10,493 nt of DNA from JBBDWZ01 sp050732575 (GTDB taxonomy: Bacteria > Gemmatimonadota > Gemmatimonadetes > Longimicrobiales > RSA9): positions 1 through 10,493 of the forward strand of contig JBOHRF010000164.1 of NCBI GenBank assembly GCA_050732575.1, written 5' to 3'. This document shows, piece after piece, positions 1 through 7,121 of the stretch. How positions within the stretch are numbered: the stretch's first letter is position 1; each line of letters starts with the position of its first letter. The translations under genes were made by a program, and so were the position numbers. The notes under the pieces were generated by a model. That model was given only the letters and a program-made list of their open reading frames with translations, was not told the origin of the DNA and ran no database searches.

Positions 1-941
1 GTGTACAGGAACGGCACCGACTCGTGCAGGTCGTGCATGATCGGCGGATGCCACTGGAGGTAGAAATTCAGCCAGTTGCGCATCGTCACCTGCGAGTAGT
101 TGATGTCGCGATTGTTGTCGTGGTACACGTATTTGCCCCAGTATGGCACGCCTGGCCCGCCGGCCCGGCCGCCGCCACCACCTGCACGGCCCGCAGCACT
201 GTCGCCTGCCGCGGGCGCGGGCGCCGTTGCGGCCATGTCGAGTCCGCGGTAGAACCAATCCACATTGCGGTCGCGCCCATCGGGCTCGGCAGCGGGCGTG
301 ATCGAGACAATGACGTTGTTCCGGATCTGCGAGATGACGGGCGAGGTCTCGGTGGCCAGACGATAGGCCAGCTCCATCAACATCTCGGAGGGTCCGGTCT
401 CACCACTGTGCAGTCCGCCAATCAGATGGTAGTGCGGCTTGGTCCTGGTGATGAGCTGGCGCACCTGCGCGTCGGACATGTCGCGCGGGTCCGCGATCCT
501 GGCCAGGTTGGCCCGGTTCTGCGCCAGGTTCCTGATATTGTCTGCTGAGGAGACCCAGACCACTACCAGCTCACGGCCCTCATCGGACTTGCCGATGGTT
601 TCGATGAGTACACGCGGCGATGCTTTGTCCAGCGCGCGATAATACTTGAGGATGTCGGCGTAGTACGTGAGCGTCTTGGGCGCACCGATGTAATAGCCGA
701 GCACATCTTTGGGCGTCGGAATGCCGGCCACCCTGGGCAGGTGGTCAACCAGCGGACTGCCGTATTTCGCGTCGCTGGTCCATTCCTTGTACGCCTTGGC
801 GAACTCGGGGTCCATCTGTTGTCTGGCATCGCGCGTTTCGATGACAGCCCGCTGTGCGGGCAGTGCGGCTGCCAACAGCAACAACGCCACGGCTTCCAAT
901 ACGGGCATCGAGCGCCGAGGGCTCAAGCGTCCGGCATTCAT
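1..941 (-). CDS. secreted M14-family zinc carboxypeptidase, N-terminal 313 residues (cut by window edge)
   Basis: Translated from the reverse strand, this frame stays open from an ATG at 941 to the window edge. The start follows an AAGGAG ribosome site (950-955) with 8-nt spacing. Residues 1-30 form a signal peptide (basic MNAGRLSPRRS, then EAVALLLLAAALPAQ), so the enzyme is exported. M14 hallmarks are visible in order: zinc ligands H178 and E181 in GGLHSGETG; the EPDGRDRNVDW segment at 219-229; the substrate-binding Asn-Arg in HDNNRD (274-279); and the third zinc His in IMHDLHES (H306). The catalytic Glu lies beyond the window. M14 enzymes hydrolyse C-terminal residues from peptides, so this is likely a periplasmic or extracellular digestive or processing peptidase. 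A Gly/Ala/Pro-rich insert (about 237-265) sits between the substrate-binding motifs and is probably a surface loop. The family is confident; substrate specificity cannot be told. It stands alone, read leftward, 273 bases downstream of the YWTD gene. Confidence 0.92.
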   Translation of the reverse strand, partial: MNAGRLSPRRSMPVLEAVALLLLAAALPAQRAVIETRDARQQMDPEFAKAYKEWTSDAKYGSPLVDHLPRVAGIPTPKDVLGYYIGAPKTLTYYADILKYYRALDKASPRVLIETIGKSDEGRELVVVWVSSADNIRNLAQNRANLARIADPRDMSDAQVRQLITRTKPHYHLIGGLHSGETGPSEMLMELAYRLATETSPVISQIRNNVIVSITPAAEPDGRDRNVDWFYRGLDMAATAPAPAAGDSAAGRAGGGGGRAGGPGVPYWGKYVYHDNNRDINYSQVTMRNWLNFYLQWHPPIMHDLHESVPFLY

Positions 942-1066
942 GGATCTGACTCCTTGAATGGATAGGTCTGGCGGGAAAGGTACACCGTTAATGAAAAGGA
1001 CACATCTGCCAGGACGGGCGTTACTTGCGCCGGGCCTGGTTCATCGTCCGAGGGGAACCTCATCCA

Positions 1067-1105
1067 GGGGATAAGGAGATGAACGGCGGGGGATGAGGAG
1101 ATGAA
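1067..1105. repeat. 22-bp-period direct repeat in the M14 5' region, with a nearby inverted copy
   Basis: The 273-base gap 942-1214 has no gene I can support. Two 17-base copies, GGGGATAAGGAGATGAA (1067-1083) and GGGGATGAGGAGATGAA (1089-1105), differ at one position and are separated by 5 bases, so the period is 22. A related copy in inverted orientation lies at 1132-1148; its reverse complement reads GGCGATAAAGGAGATTT. An AT-rich segment (1104-1140) with a TTGTT/AACAA hairpin separates them. The repeats sit about 130-165 bases upstream of the M14 start and could be operators for a regulator of that gene. They might also simply be degenerate sequence between two leftward genes. The repeat is seen; the role is inference. 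Confidence 0.45.
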
Positions 1106-1214
1106 AAAAGACCCAAAATTGTTTTTTTAACAAATCTCCTTTATCGCCTTTTAGAATCCCCTCACCCCCATTCTGAACGTGAGGTAGTCGTAGTGGACGC
1201 CGCGGAACCCAGGG

Positions 1215-2111
1215 CTAGCGCACCAGGACCAGGCCGCGCGGGCCGGCCAGACCGCCAGGCACCACGTCTTCGATCGCACTGCCATCCAGGCGGGCCCGCC
1301 GGATGCGGTTGGCGCGGTTATCCGTCCAGTACAACCGGTCTTCATCCGGTACCAGAATGATGAACGAGGGGTGCGGCCCGCTCTGGGGAATCAGCTGCCT
1401 GACCTCTGAACCATCGGGTCGCGCGCGCAGAATATGGCCGGTGCCCGCGTCGGCCACATACATGAAGCCGAGTCCGGGGTCCAGCGTCACACCGTACGGC
1501 GAGTCGAGCCCGTGTTCGGCGGTCAGCAGATCCTGAACGTTGGTCCCGTCGAGTCGGGAGCGCTGCACTTTGCGCGTCCCGACATCGGTCCAGTACAACC
1601 AGCCGCCGGCCGGGTCCAGGTCGATGCCGCGCGGGGCTTCGAGTCCGCTCACCACGATCTGCGACTGCGTGCCGTCCCGCAGTGCGCGGTGAATGGCCCC
1701 CGTGCCGTAGTCGCTCCAATAGAGGTGGCCGGCGCGCCGGTCCAGGGCCACGGCGTACGCCGAATCCAGGCCCGCACTCACCACATCTTCCGGCGCCAGG
1801 CGGGCATCGCCATCGATGCGCGCGCGCTGGATGCGATCGCCATCGCGACTGGCCCACACCAGCGTTTGCGTGGCCGCATCCAGCAGGAGACCGCGGCTGG
1901 CCGGCAGTGCCGAATCCAAAACGGTCTCCATGCCACTGCCATCGGGGCGCACCCGCAGAATGCGACTGGTCTCGCCGCCCGCATCGACTACGTAGAGCCA
2001 CGCTGCCTCGGGCGCATTGCGGGCATCCGTGCAGGCGGTGGAGAGGAGGAGAACCAGGCGGACGACAGTTGCTTTTCTCACCTTTTGTCTCATCCAGCCA
2101 TGATCAGGCAT
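1215..2111 (-). CDS. exported six-repeat YWTD (LDL-receptor class B-like) beta-propeller protein
   Basis: 298 residues from ATG 2111. A second in-frame ATG at codon 7 is possible, as neither start has a strong ribosome site. The N-terminus has a basic RQKVRK stretch, then VVRLVLLLSTAC, which is a Sec signal. C27 could be lipidated, but the lipobox (S-T-A-C) is not canonical. The rest is six regular repeats of the YWTD type, beginning near residues 40, 84, 130, 172, 217 and 260, about 43-46 residues apart. Examples are LYWSDYGTGAIHRALRDG, LYWTDVGTRKVQRSRLDG and LYWTDNRANRIRRARLDG. Six such blades make one closed propeller, so the protein is essentially a signal plus one propeller with no attached enzyme domain. 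In known proteins this fold mediates protein or ligand binding, so I infer a periplasmic or surface binding role. It is read leftward, 65 bases after the DUF4159 gene, possibly in the same transcript. The product type is confident; the partner is unknown. Confidence 0.88.
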   Translation of the reverse strand: MPDHGWMRQKVRKATVVRLVLLLSTACTDARNAPEAAWLYVVDAGGETSRILRVRPDGSGMETVLDSALPASRGLLLDAATQTLVWASRDGDRIQRARIDGDARLAPEDVVSAGLDSAYAVALDRRAGHLYWSDYGTGAIHRALRDGTQSQIVVSGLEAPRGIDLDPAGGWLYWTDVGTRKVQRSRLDGTNVQDLLTAEHGLDSPYGVTLDPGLGFMYVADAGTGHILRARPDGSEVRQLIPQSGPHPSFIILVPDEDRLYWTDNRANRIRRARLDGSAIEDVVPGGLAGPRGLVLVR

Positions 2112-2174
2112 GGGTAGAAGGTGTTTTCATGGCCTCGGCACGGCAAAATGATAAAAACGCAACTGTCGTCCGCC
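2057..2174. repeat. 16-bp perfect inverted repeat bracketing the YWTD gene start
   Basis: GGCGGACGACAGTTGC at 2057-2072 is repeated exactly as its reverse complement GCAACTGTCGTCCGCC at 2159-2174, with an 86-nt loop. One arm lies inside the first codons of the YWTD gene; the other lies just past the stop codon of the DUF4159 gene. A -10-like TATCAT (reverse strand, 2148-2153) lies between the arms. In a leftward transcript the two arms would pair and place the YWTD start codon in the loop. As DNA they could be two sites for one regulator. The repeat is exact and is seen directly; both functions are inference. Confidence 0.5.
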
Positions 2175-2176
2175 AG

Positions 2177-2884
2177 TCAGGTCATGGCATAAACGACGAG
2201 ATTTACCGCAAACTGCGTGTTGTCGCGCGCGCGGAAGCGTTTGTTGCGCCAGTCATAGTCCCATTCGCAACCGTAATCTTTGTTCGAGTAGATGACGCCC
2301 AGTCGGCCGCGCCGCTCTATGCCGCGCAGATAGTCGTGCACGATGTCATCACCCCAGCCGTTCAGCTCGTGACTGGTTTGGGGCGGGCCCTCAGGAAAAC
2401 GGAAGAACGCGCGGTAGAGCGCGTGGCTGTTCGGGATCTTGGCCAGCACATCGGGCCCCGTGAAGGCGCGCCGCATCTCGGCCTCGAAAGATTGAGCATA
2501 GAGGCCTTTGATGTCGTGGTTGCAATCATCGGAAAAGAGCAAGCCACCGTTCGCCACGAAGCGAACCAGGCCCTGCCGCTCTTTCTCGCTGAAACGCACC
2601 AGCTTGTGACCGGTCATGAAAAGAAAGGGGAAGGCCTGCAGCTCTGAGGAGTCTGCGGTGATGACCACTTCTTGTTGATGCACCGGTATCTGCGTGTACT
2701 GCACCACGGCATCGAGCACGTTGGCGCAGACTTTGGGATTGTAGTCCCAGTCGCCCGAGTCATAGCGCAGGCGCGCAAACACGAATTCGTACGTGCTGGA
2801 CGGCTGCCCGTGTGCGCGCGCAGGCATGACCAGCGGTGCGGCCGACAGTGAGCCCATCCATTGAAAAAACGACCTGCGATTCAT
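2177..2884 (-). CDS. Tat-exported DUF4159 domain protein
   Basis: 235 residues. The start at ATG 2884 is chosen over the longer upstream frame (to 3103) because GAGGAG (2893-2898) lies 8 nt upstream and the N-terminus then reads MNRRSFFQWMG. That is a twin-arginine signal, followed by the weakly hydrophobic SLSAAPLVMPARAHG. The mature part matches DUF4159 in character: YEFVFARLRYDSGDWDYNP near the start, a helix with SEKERQGLVRFVANGG, then LLFSDDCNHDIKG and SHALYRAFFRFPEG. It closes with GVIYSNKDYGCEWDYDW, which typically ends the domain. DUF4159 proteins have a flavodoxin or class-I-amidotransferase-like fold, and I know of no established activity. Tat export implies folding before export, often with a cofactor. 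The gene diverges from the aldolase-like gene across a 209-base gap. Family confidence is good; function unknown. Confidence 0.88.
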   Translation of the reverse strand: MNRRSFFQWMGSLSAAPLVMPARAHGQPSSTYEFVFARLRYDSGDWDYNPKVCANVLDAVVQYTQIPVHQQEVVITADSSELQAFPFLFMTGHKLVRFSEKERQGLVRFVANGGLLFSDDCNHDIKGLYAQSFEAEMRRAFTGPDVLAKIPNSHALYRAFFRFPEGPPQTSHELNGWGDDIVHDYLRGIERRGRLGVIYSNKDYGCEWDYDWRNKRFRARDNTQFAVNLVVYAMT

Positions 2885-2892
2885 CGCATCTG

Positions 2893-2898
2893 CTCCTC
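2893..2898 (-). promoter_or_regulatory. ribosome binding site fixing the DUF4159 start
   Basis: GAGGAG on the reverse strand, 8 nt before ATG 2884. It selects the Tat-signal start over the 73-codon upstream extension, which is proline/arginine-rich non-coding-like sequence. Confidence 0.75.
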
Positions 2899-3021
2899 GG
2901 AAACAGCGCCGGTCAAGCGCGCCTACGCCCGCGCCCGCAAAGGCCGGCCCGTCCAAGGTGAGTGGCCGCACCCGCGAGCGCCAGATGTGCCAGCGGCTCG
3001 GTCGTCCAATGAGCCCATCTC

Positions 3022-3050
3022 TTGCCGGGTTGCCGGCCGCGCGCGATACT
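3022..3050 (+). promoter_or_regulatory. candidate sigma70-type promoter of the aldolase-like gene
   Basis: TTGCCG (3022-3027) and GATACT (3045-3050) are spaced by exactly 17 bases, each matching 4 of 6 consensus positions. A start near 3057 would leave a short leader of about 37 bases carrying GGAGG at 3081-3085. The matches are imperfect and the DNA is GC-rich, so this remains a candidate. No equally good element was found for the divergent DUF4159 gene in the same gap (2885-3093). Confidence 0.35.
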
Positions 3051-3093
3051 CGCCACAGACGGACACTCTCGTTGCTGCCCGGAGGATGACCAA

Positions 3094-4080
3094 ATGCGCG
3101 CATGGTTGATTCTCACCACGATGGCGGGGATGGCCCTCGTCAGCCCGGCTCTCGCTCAGAGCCAGAATCAGAGCCGGCTGAACCCGGTGATCGAACTGCT
3201 CGAGCAGAAGAAGCCGGTGTTTGGTCTGTACGCTCCCAGCAACCGGCGGCCTGGGGGCAGGGATGCCAATGCGGCCAATGCCACTCCGGCCAAAACACCC
3301 GCGCAGCTGGCGCAGGATGCAGTGGCATACAAAGCCAGCGACTTCATCTTCGACGGCACGATGGAGGGCAACTTCGAGCGCGCGTATCACGCCTTTGCCG
3401 AGCTCGTGAAGGGTCTTTCCGAAGCGGGCGTGCTGCGCAAGGCACCCACTCTGCGGCTCACGCATCCGCTCATGGTGAAGATGCACGAAATTGCGCCCGA
3501 TCCGGCGCTGGCCGCGCAGCACATCAGCCAGCAGCTGAACCTGGGTGTCAGCGGCATTGTTTTTGTCGGCGTGGAAAGCGCGGCTGAAGTGAAAGCCGGC
3601 CTGGCCGCCATGCGCTTCAAGTCGAACGGCGGAACGCGGCCCGATGACGTTGGCGGCGCGGCAGCTTTCTGGGGGATGAGCGCGCAGGAGTATCGCGAGA
3701 AAGCGGACCTGTGGCCGCTCAATCCGACCGGCGAGCTGGTCAACTGGACTATCGTGGAGAGCAAAGAAGGTCTGGCACGCGTGCGTGAGATCGCCGCGGT
3801 GAAAGGCGTTGGCGTGCTGTTCCCGGGCGCGGGCACACTGCGCGGTCTGTTTTCATCCACAGATGCCAACGGCCAACGTGTGCTCGATGAGAAAGCCTGG
3901 GAAGCAGCGATTCAGCAGGTACTGGCCGCGTGCAAGGAGTTCAACGTGCCCTGCGGCTATCCCGCCACCGCCAACGATATCGAGATGCGCATGAAGCAGG
4001 GGTTCAGCGTGTTCATCATGAACTGGGGCGAGGGCGGATTCCGCGCCATTGACGTCGGGCGTCAGGCCGCGGGCAGGTGA
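3094..4080 (+). CDS. secreted HpcH/HpaI aldolase-family protein with altered active site
   Basis: 328 residues. ATG 3094 has GGAGG (3081-3085) 8 nt upstream, and the product then begins with a clean Sec signal (MRAWLILTTMAGMALVSPALAQS, cleaved after ALA). The body follows the HpcH/HpaI barrel: SDFIFDGTMEGNF (82-94), APTLRLTH (R121, equivalent to the substrate Arg of HpaI), GVSGIVFVGVES, then TIVESKEGLARVREIAAVKG with E222 in the place of the metal-ligand Glu. In HpaI the second ligand is the Asp of GPADLS, 26 residues later; here that place reads PGAGTLRG with T248. The catalytic His of the WLLIDGEH motif also seems absent. Family members cleave or form 2-keto acid aldols in the cytoplasm. 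An exported version lacking these residues may have another chemistry or only bind ligand. It is a single gene, convergent with the kinase. Confidence 0.85.
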   Translation: MRAWLILTTMAGMALVSPALAQSQNQSRLNPVIELLEQKKPVFGLYAPSNRRPGGRDANAANATPAKTPAQLAQDAVAYKASDFIFDGTMEGNFERAYHAFAELVKGLSEAGVLRKAPTLRLTHPLMVKMHEIAPDPALAAQHISQQLNLGVSGIVFVGVESAAEVKAGLAAMRFKSNGGTRPDDVGGAAAFWGMSAQEYREKADLWPLNPTGELVNWTIVESKEGLARVREIAAVKGVGVLFPGAGTLRGLFSSTDANGQRVLDEKAWEAAIQQVLAACKEFNVPCGYPATANDIEMRMKQGFSVFIMNWGEGGFRAIDVGRQAAGR

Positions 4081-4239
4081 CCGCGGCCGGTACTCCGCGT
4101 ATCCGTTGGTCCATTGCCGTTGGATGTTGGGCAATACAGTAAGAAAAAACTGAGGGCGGAGGATTTGGGCGAAGGGGCAAGGGCTGGAAGTGATTGTTGC
4201 ATTGCAACTAGCTCACGCCGTACTAGCGGCTACGCCGGG
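4081..4239. other. convergent intergenic region with two short palindromes, no clear terminator
   Basis: This gap separates the 3' ends of the aldolase-like gene (+) and the kinase (-), where terminators for both would be expected. It contains GTTGCA-T-TGCAAC (4196-4208). An imperfect hairpin, CTAG-CGGC-TAC-GCCG-GG-CTAG, lies at about 4223-4243 and overlaps the kinase stop codon (TAG, 4240-4242). Neither is followed by a T-run in either direction, so intrinsic termination is not evident. Nothing coding is supported. Confidence 0.35.
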
Positions 4240-7086
4240 CTAGGATGATCTCAGGCGCCGCAGCATCTGGTGTTTCGCCGCCACGCGTGGTTGAAACTCC
4301 GGATCGGCGTCGCGCCAGAGTTGCACGAACCTTTGCGCGTAATGACGCGCGCGCTCGTAGTTGCCCGTCTGCTCGTACAGCTCGGCAAGGCGCTCGAGAG
4401 CGGAGCCAACTTCGGTGGCCTCCTCGGCCAACCGCTCATAAGACGGCCTGGTCAGGAAGCGCTCGAAGTACACGATCGCACTATCGCGCGCACCGGCCGC
4501 GTCGTGGGCACGGGCCAGATTACCCATTTCGCAAAGGTAGCAGCGGCGTGCTACGCGCTCCGCCGCGTGAAACTCCTCGATGGCGGATGAGAACCGGCGC
4601 TCGTGCAGCGCCGTGAACGCCCGGATGCGGGCCATGGCCTGCCGCGTATCGCCGCGCAATTCGGGCGCGATGGTGCGCTCGTATTCGGCCTGCAGCTGCC
4701 TGGCCTTCTCCACCTGGCCGACCCGAATGAGCAAGGAAACGATCGGCAGGTAGGGACGATCGTGTGGAGGAGCCGACTGCAGCGGGTTCGAGCTCAGCGC
4801 AGATAACAGATCAGACCGAGCACGTTCGGTGTCGTGAGCCAGCGTGAGCTTGGCATGGACGATCCACAGCTCTGCCTGCAAGGGTCCCAGGATGTTGCCA
4901 TACTCCAGCCGATGCCGACCACCTTCTTTGCGGTGACGGACTGCGCGTGCAAGTTGCCCTCGACGTGCAGCCAGGTCGGCGTCCGTCCATTCGGCAACGC
5001 CGCGCGCCAGGGCGTCAGGCGCGCGCTCGTGAAACTGCCGTAGTTGCTCAGTGACTGCGTTTTCATCGCCCATCGAGAACAAGGTCTTCAAGCGGGAGTG
5101 TGCGGTCGGCGGCCGGTAACCGAAGCGCGCTTCCTGCTCATCGAACAGGCGTAGCGCGTCCTGGTATTGTCCAAGTGCGGAATGCACAATCGCCAGCGCG
5201 GCCCGCACGTCCGGCACTGTGGAATCGACCTGCAATGCCATGCTGTAATGGGCTCGGCTCTGCTCGTAATTGCGCATTGCCAGATACAGACCTGCCAAAT
5301 TGTAATGAGCTGCGAAGTCGGTCTGATGAGTATCGAGCAGCGATTCGTACGCTGCGGCCGCCTGCTCCAGATCCTGAGTCACGAGCTGATGGTAGCCCGC
5401 AACGGTGAGCAGTCGTTCACGCTCGGTAAGTTCCGTGCGGTGCGCATACGCACGAGTCGCAGCGTCCACCACTTTTTCTCGGCTCTGAGCGGTCATGGTG
5501 TAGACCCAGGCCAAACTGCGCCAGGCCATGGTAAACGTGCTATCGGCAGCCAGAGCCGCTTCCAGTGGCTCGATTGCCACGGTGCGACGGCCCGCCTCGA
5601 TGAGGCTGACGGCCTGCGAATACTTGACGAGGGCCGCCAACGACTGCGTAGTCACCCGCTCGAGACCGGGGCTGGCCCGTACGTTGGCCAGTGATTCACC
5701 GGCTCTCCGGCGCAGTTGTCTCGAGAGACTACCGACCGCTTCGATGAGCATCGCCGAATCGCGTGCCGTGGCTTGTGCCCGCGCGATCGTCTCGCCGTTG
5801 TCCGTGCGCGCCAAACGAGCGGATAGCACGTAACTACCGCCGGCGCGCAGGAGTTCCGGCATGACCACGGCTTTGATCCCTTCGCGCTGGGCAATTTCCA
5901 AAGCCAACGATCGATCGATCCGTGCGCCTGGCTCGCGCTTCATGCGTGCAAGAACGCGTGTGATCTCGGCCTGATCCACGACGCGCAGGGTCTTCGATTG
6001 TTCCAGGCCAACCCGGAAGGCTTGCGTAAGACCATCTGCCCACGACGTATCACCACCCGGATAGTGAAAACCAGCCAGCACCAAACGCTCACGATTCTCG
6101 ATCACACCGGCAGTGATCGGCGACCCGAACGGCCTCACGCCCGCGGCCCGCAACGCGTAGTACGCAATGATGGCAGCGGTGATGGTGGCGCTGGCCATAA
6201 GGATGTGCCGTGCACGAGGCTTCCAACGAAGGACACGAGTGCCACCAGGTGTGGCGGCGGCGCTGGTCAGAGCGCGCGCAAATAACTCCGCCGAACCAAA
6301 CCGGTCGGCAGGTAACTTTGCCAGTGCGAGTAAGACCGCGGCATTGACATGCTCGGGTACCGTGTCACGGAGAGTGCGGGGCGCTACGGGATTGCCGGTC
6401 AGAATCCGGGCTATGATCGCCGCGCCTGACGATCCCATGTAGGGCGGTTGGCCCACGAGCGTCTCATACAACAACACACCGAGCGAATAGATGTCAGAGC
6501 GCGCGTCAATGCGTGCATCAGCGGCGGCCTGCTCGGGACTCATGTATTCAGGTGTGCCCAATGCAATGCCGGTGCGCGTCAGTCGCTCACCTCCGGCGTG
6601 ACTCAGGGCCAGCGAAATCCCGAAGTCCGCCACCATAACTTCACCATCTTGTAGCAGAATGTTTTCTGGCTTGAGATCGCGATGGATCACACCCTGGCGA
6701 TGGGCATAGTCCAGGGCGCGTGCGATGTTCGTCACAATGCGAATGGCCTCTTCGACCGGCAGCGGTCCTTCGCGTTGGAGACGCTCTCGCAATGTTTCGC
6801 CTTCCAGATAGGGCATGACATAGAACAGCTGACCGTCAGCCTCACCGGAATCGAACAAGGGGACAAGGTGGGGATGGCGGAGCTGGGCGGTGATCTTTAT
6901 TTCGGAGAGGAACCGATCGCGACCGATCAGCGCGGCCAGTTCGGGAAGCAGGACCTTGAGCGCGACCGGGCGATCGTGGCGCAGATCGCGCGCCAGGTAA
7001 ACCGTGGCCATACCACCGGAGCCGAGCTCGCGGTCGATCGTATATCGGTCGGCAAGGGCACGCCGCGCTGCCAGGGAAAGATCCAC
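4240..7086 (-). CDS. transmembrane Ser/Thr protein kinase with extracytoplasmic sensor and TPR region
   Basis: 948 residues from a GTG start at 7086 with GGAG (7093-7096) 6 nt upstream. An ATG two bases upstream is out of frame. Residues 15-275 form a complete Hanks-type kinase: P-loop GSGGMATV (22-29), VALK with K44, alpha-C Glu62, catalytic HRDLKPEN (135-142), DFG (154-156) and GTPEYMSPEQ (177-186). Then come basic residues and one TM helix (about 294-316), so the kinase lies in the cytoplasm and the rest outside. Residues 333-480 form an alpha/beta domain (VLAGFHYPGGDTSWADGLT, LRVVDQAEITRVLARM) recalling TolB-N/FlgO-type modules. Residues 482-940 are helical TPR repeats, such as FAAHYNLAGLYLAMRNYEQS. 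It probably senses an envelope signal or partner and phosphorylates cytoplasmic proteins. All catalytic residues are present, so activity is expected. The ligand is unknown. It lies 35 bases behind a broken kinase. Confidence 0.95.
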   Translation of the reverse strand: MDLSLAARRALADRYTIDRELGSGGMATVYLARDLRHDRPVALKVLLPELAALIGRDRFLSEIKITAQLRHPHLVPLFDSGEADGQLFYVMPYLEGETLRERLQREGPLPVEEAIRIVTNIARALDYAHRQGVIHRDLKPENILLQDGEVMVADFGISLALSHAGGERLTRTGIALGTPEYMSPEQAAADARIDARSDIYSLGVLLYETLVGQPPYMGSSGAAIIARILTGNPVAPRTLRDTVPEHVNAAVLLALAKLPADRFGSAELFARALTSAAATPGGTRVLRWKPRARHILMASATITAAIIAYYALRAAGVRPFGSPITAGVIENRERLVLAGFHYPGGDTSWADGLTQAFRVGLEQSKTLRVVDQAEITRVLARMKREPGARIDRSLALEIAQREGIKAVVMPELLRAGGSYVLSARLARTDNGETIARAQATARDSAMLIEAVGSLSRQLRRRAGESLANVRASPGLERVTTQSLAALVKYSQAVSLIEAGRRTVAIEPLEAALAADSTFTMAWRSLAWVYTMTAQSREKVVDAATRAYAHRTELTERERLLTVAGYHQLVTQDLEQAAAAYESLLDTHQTDFAAHYNLAGLYLAMRNYEQSRAHYSMALQVDSTVPDVRAALAIVHSALGQYQDALRLFDEQEARFGYRPPTAHSRLKTLFSMGDENAVTEQLRQFHERAPDALARGVAEWTDADLAARRGQLARAVRHRKEGGRHRLEYGNILGPLQAELWIVHAKLTLAHDTERARSDLLSALSSNPLQSAPPHDRPYLPIVSLLIRVGQVEKARQLQAEYERTIAPELRGDTRQAMARIRAFTALHERRFSSAIEEFHAAERVARRCYLCEMGNLARAHDAAGARDSAIVYFERFLTRPSYERLAEEATEVGSALERLAELYEQTGNYERARHYAQRFVQLWRDADPEFQPRVAAKHQMLRRLRSS

Positions 7087-7121
7087 ATCGATCTCCGTTC
7101 AGCGAGCTGAACTATCGATGC

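Noticed and set aside
1434..2647. Long forward-strand open frames opposite the YWTD and DUF4159 genes
   Set aside because: They are antisense shadows of GC-rich coding sequence with no family resemblance and implausible composition.
3022..3093. 24-residue upstream extension of the aldolase-like frame
   Set aside because: ATG 3094 has GGAGG at the right spacing and gives a clean signal peptide.
2885..3103. 73-residue upstream extension of the DUF4159 reading frame
   Set aside because: The internal ATG at 2884 has a strong ribosome site and yields a Tat signal; the extension is low-complexity Arg/Ala/Gly-rich and overlaps the divergent promoter region.
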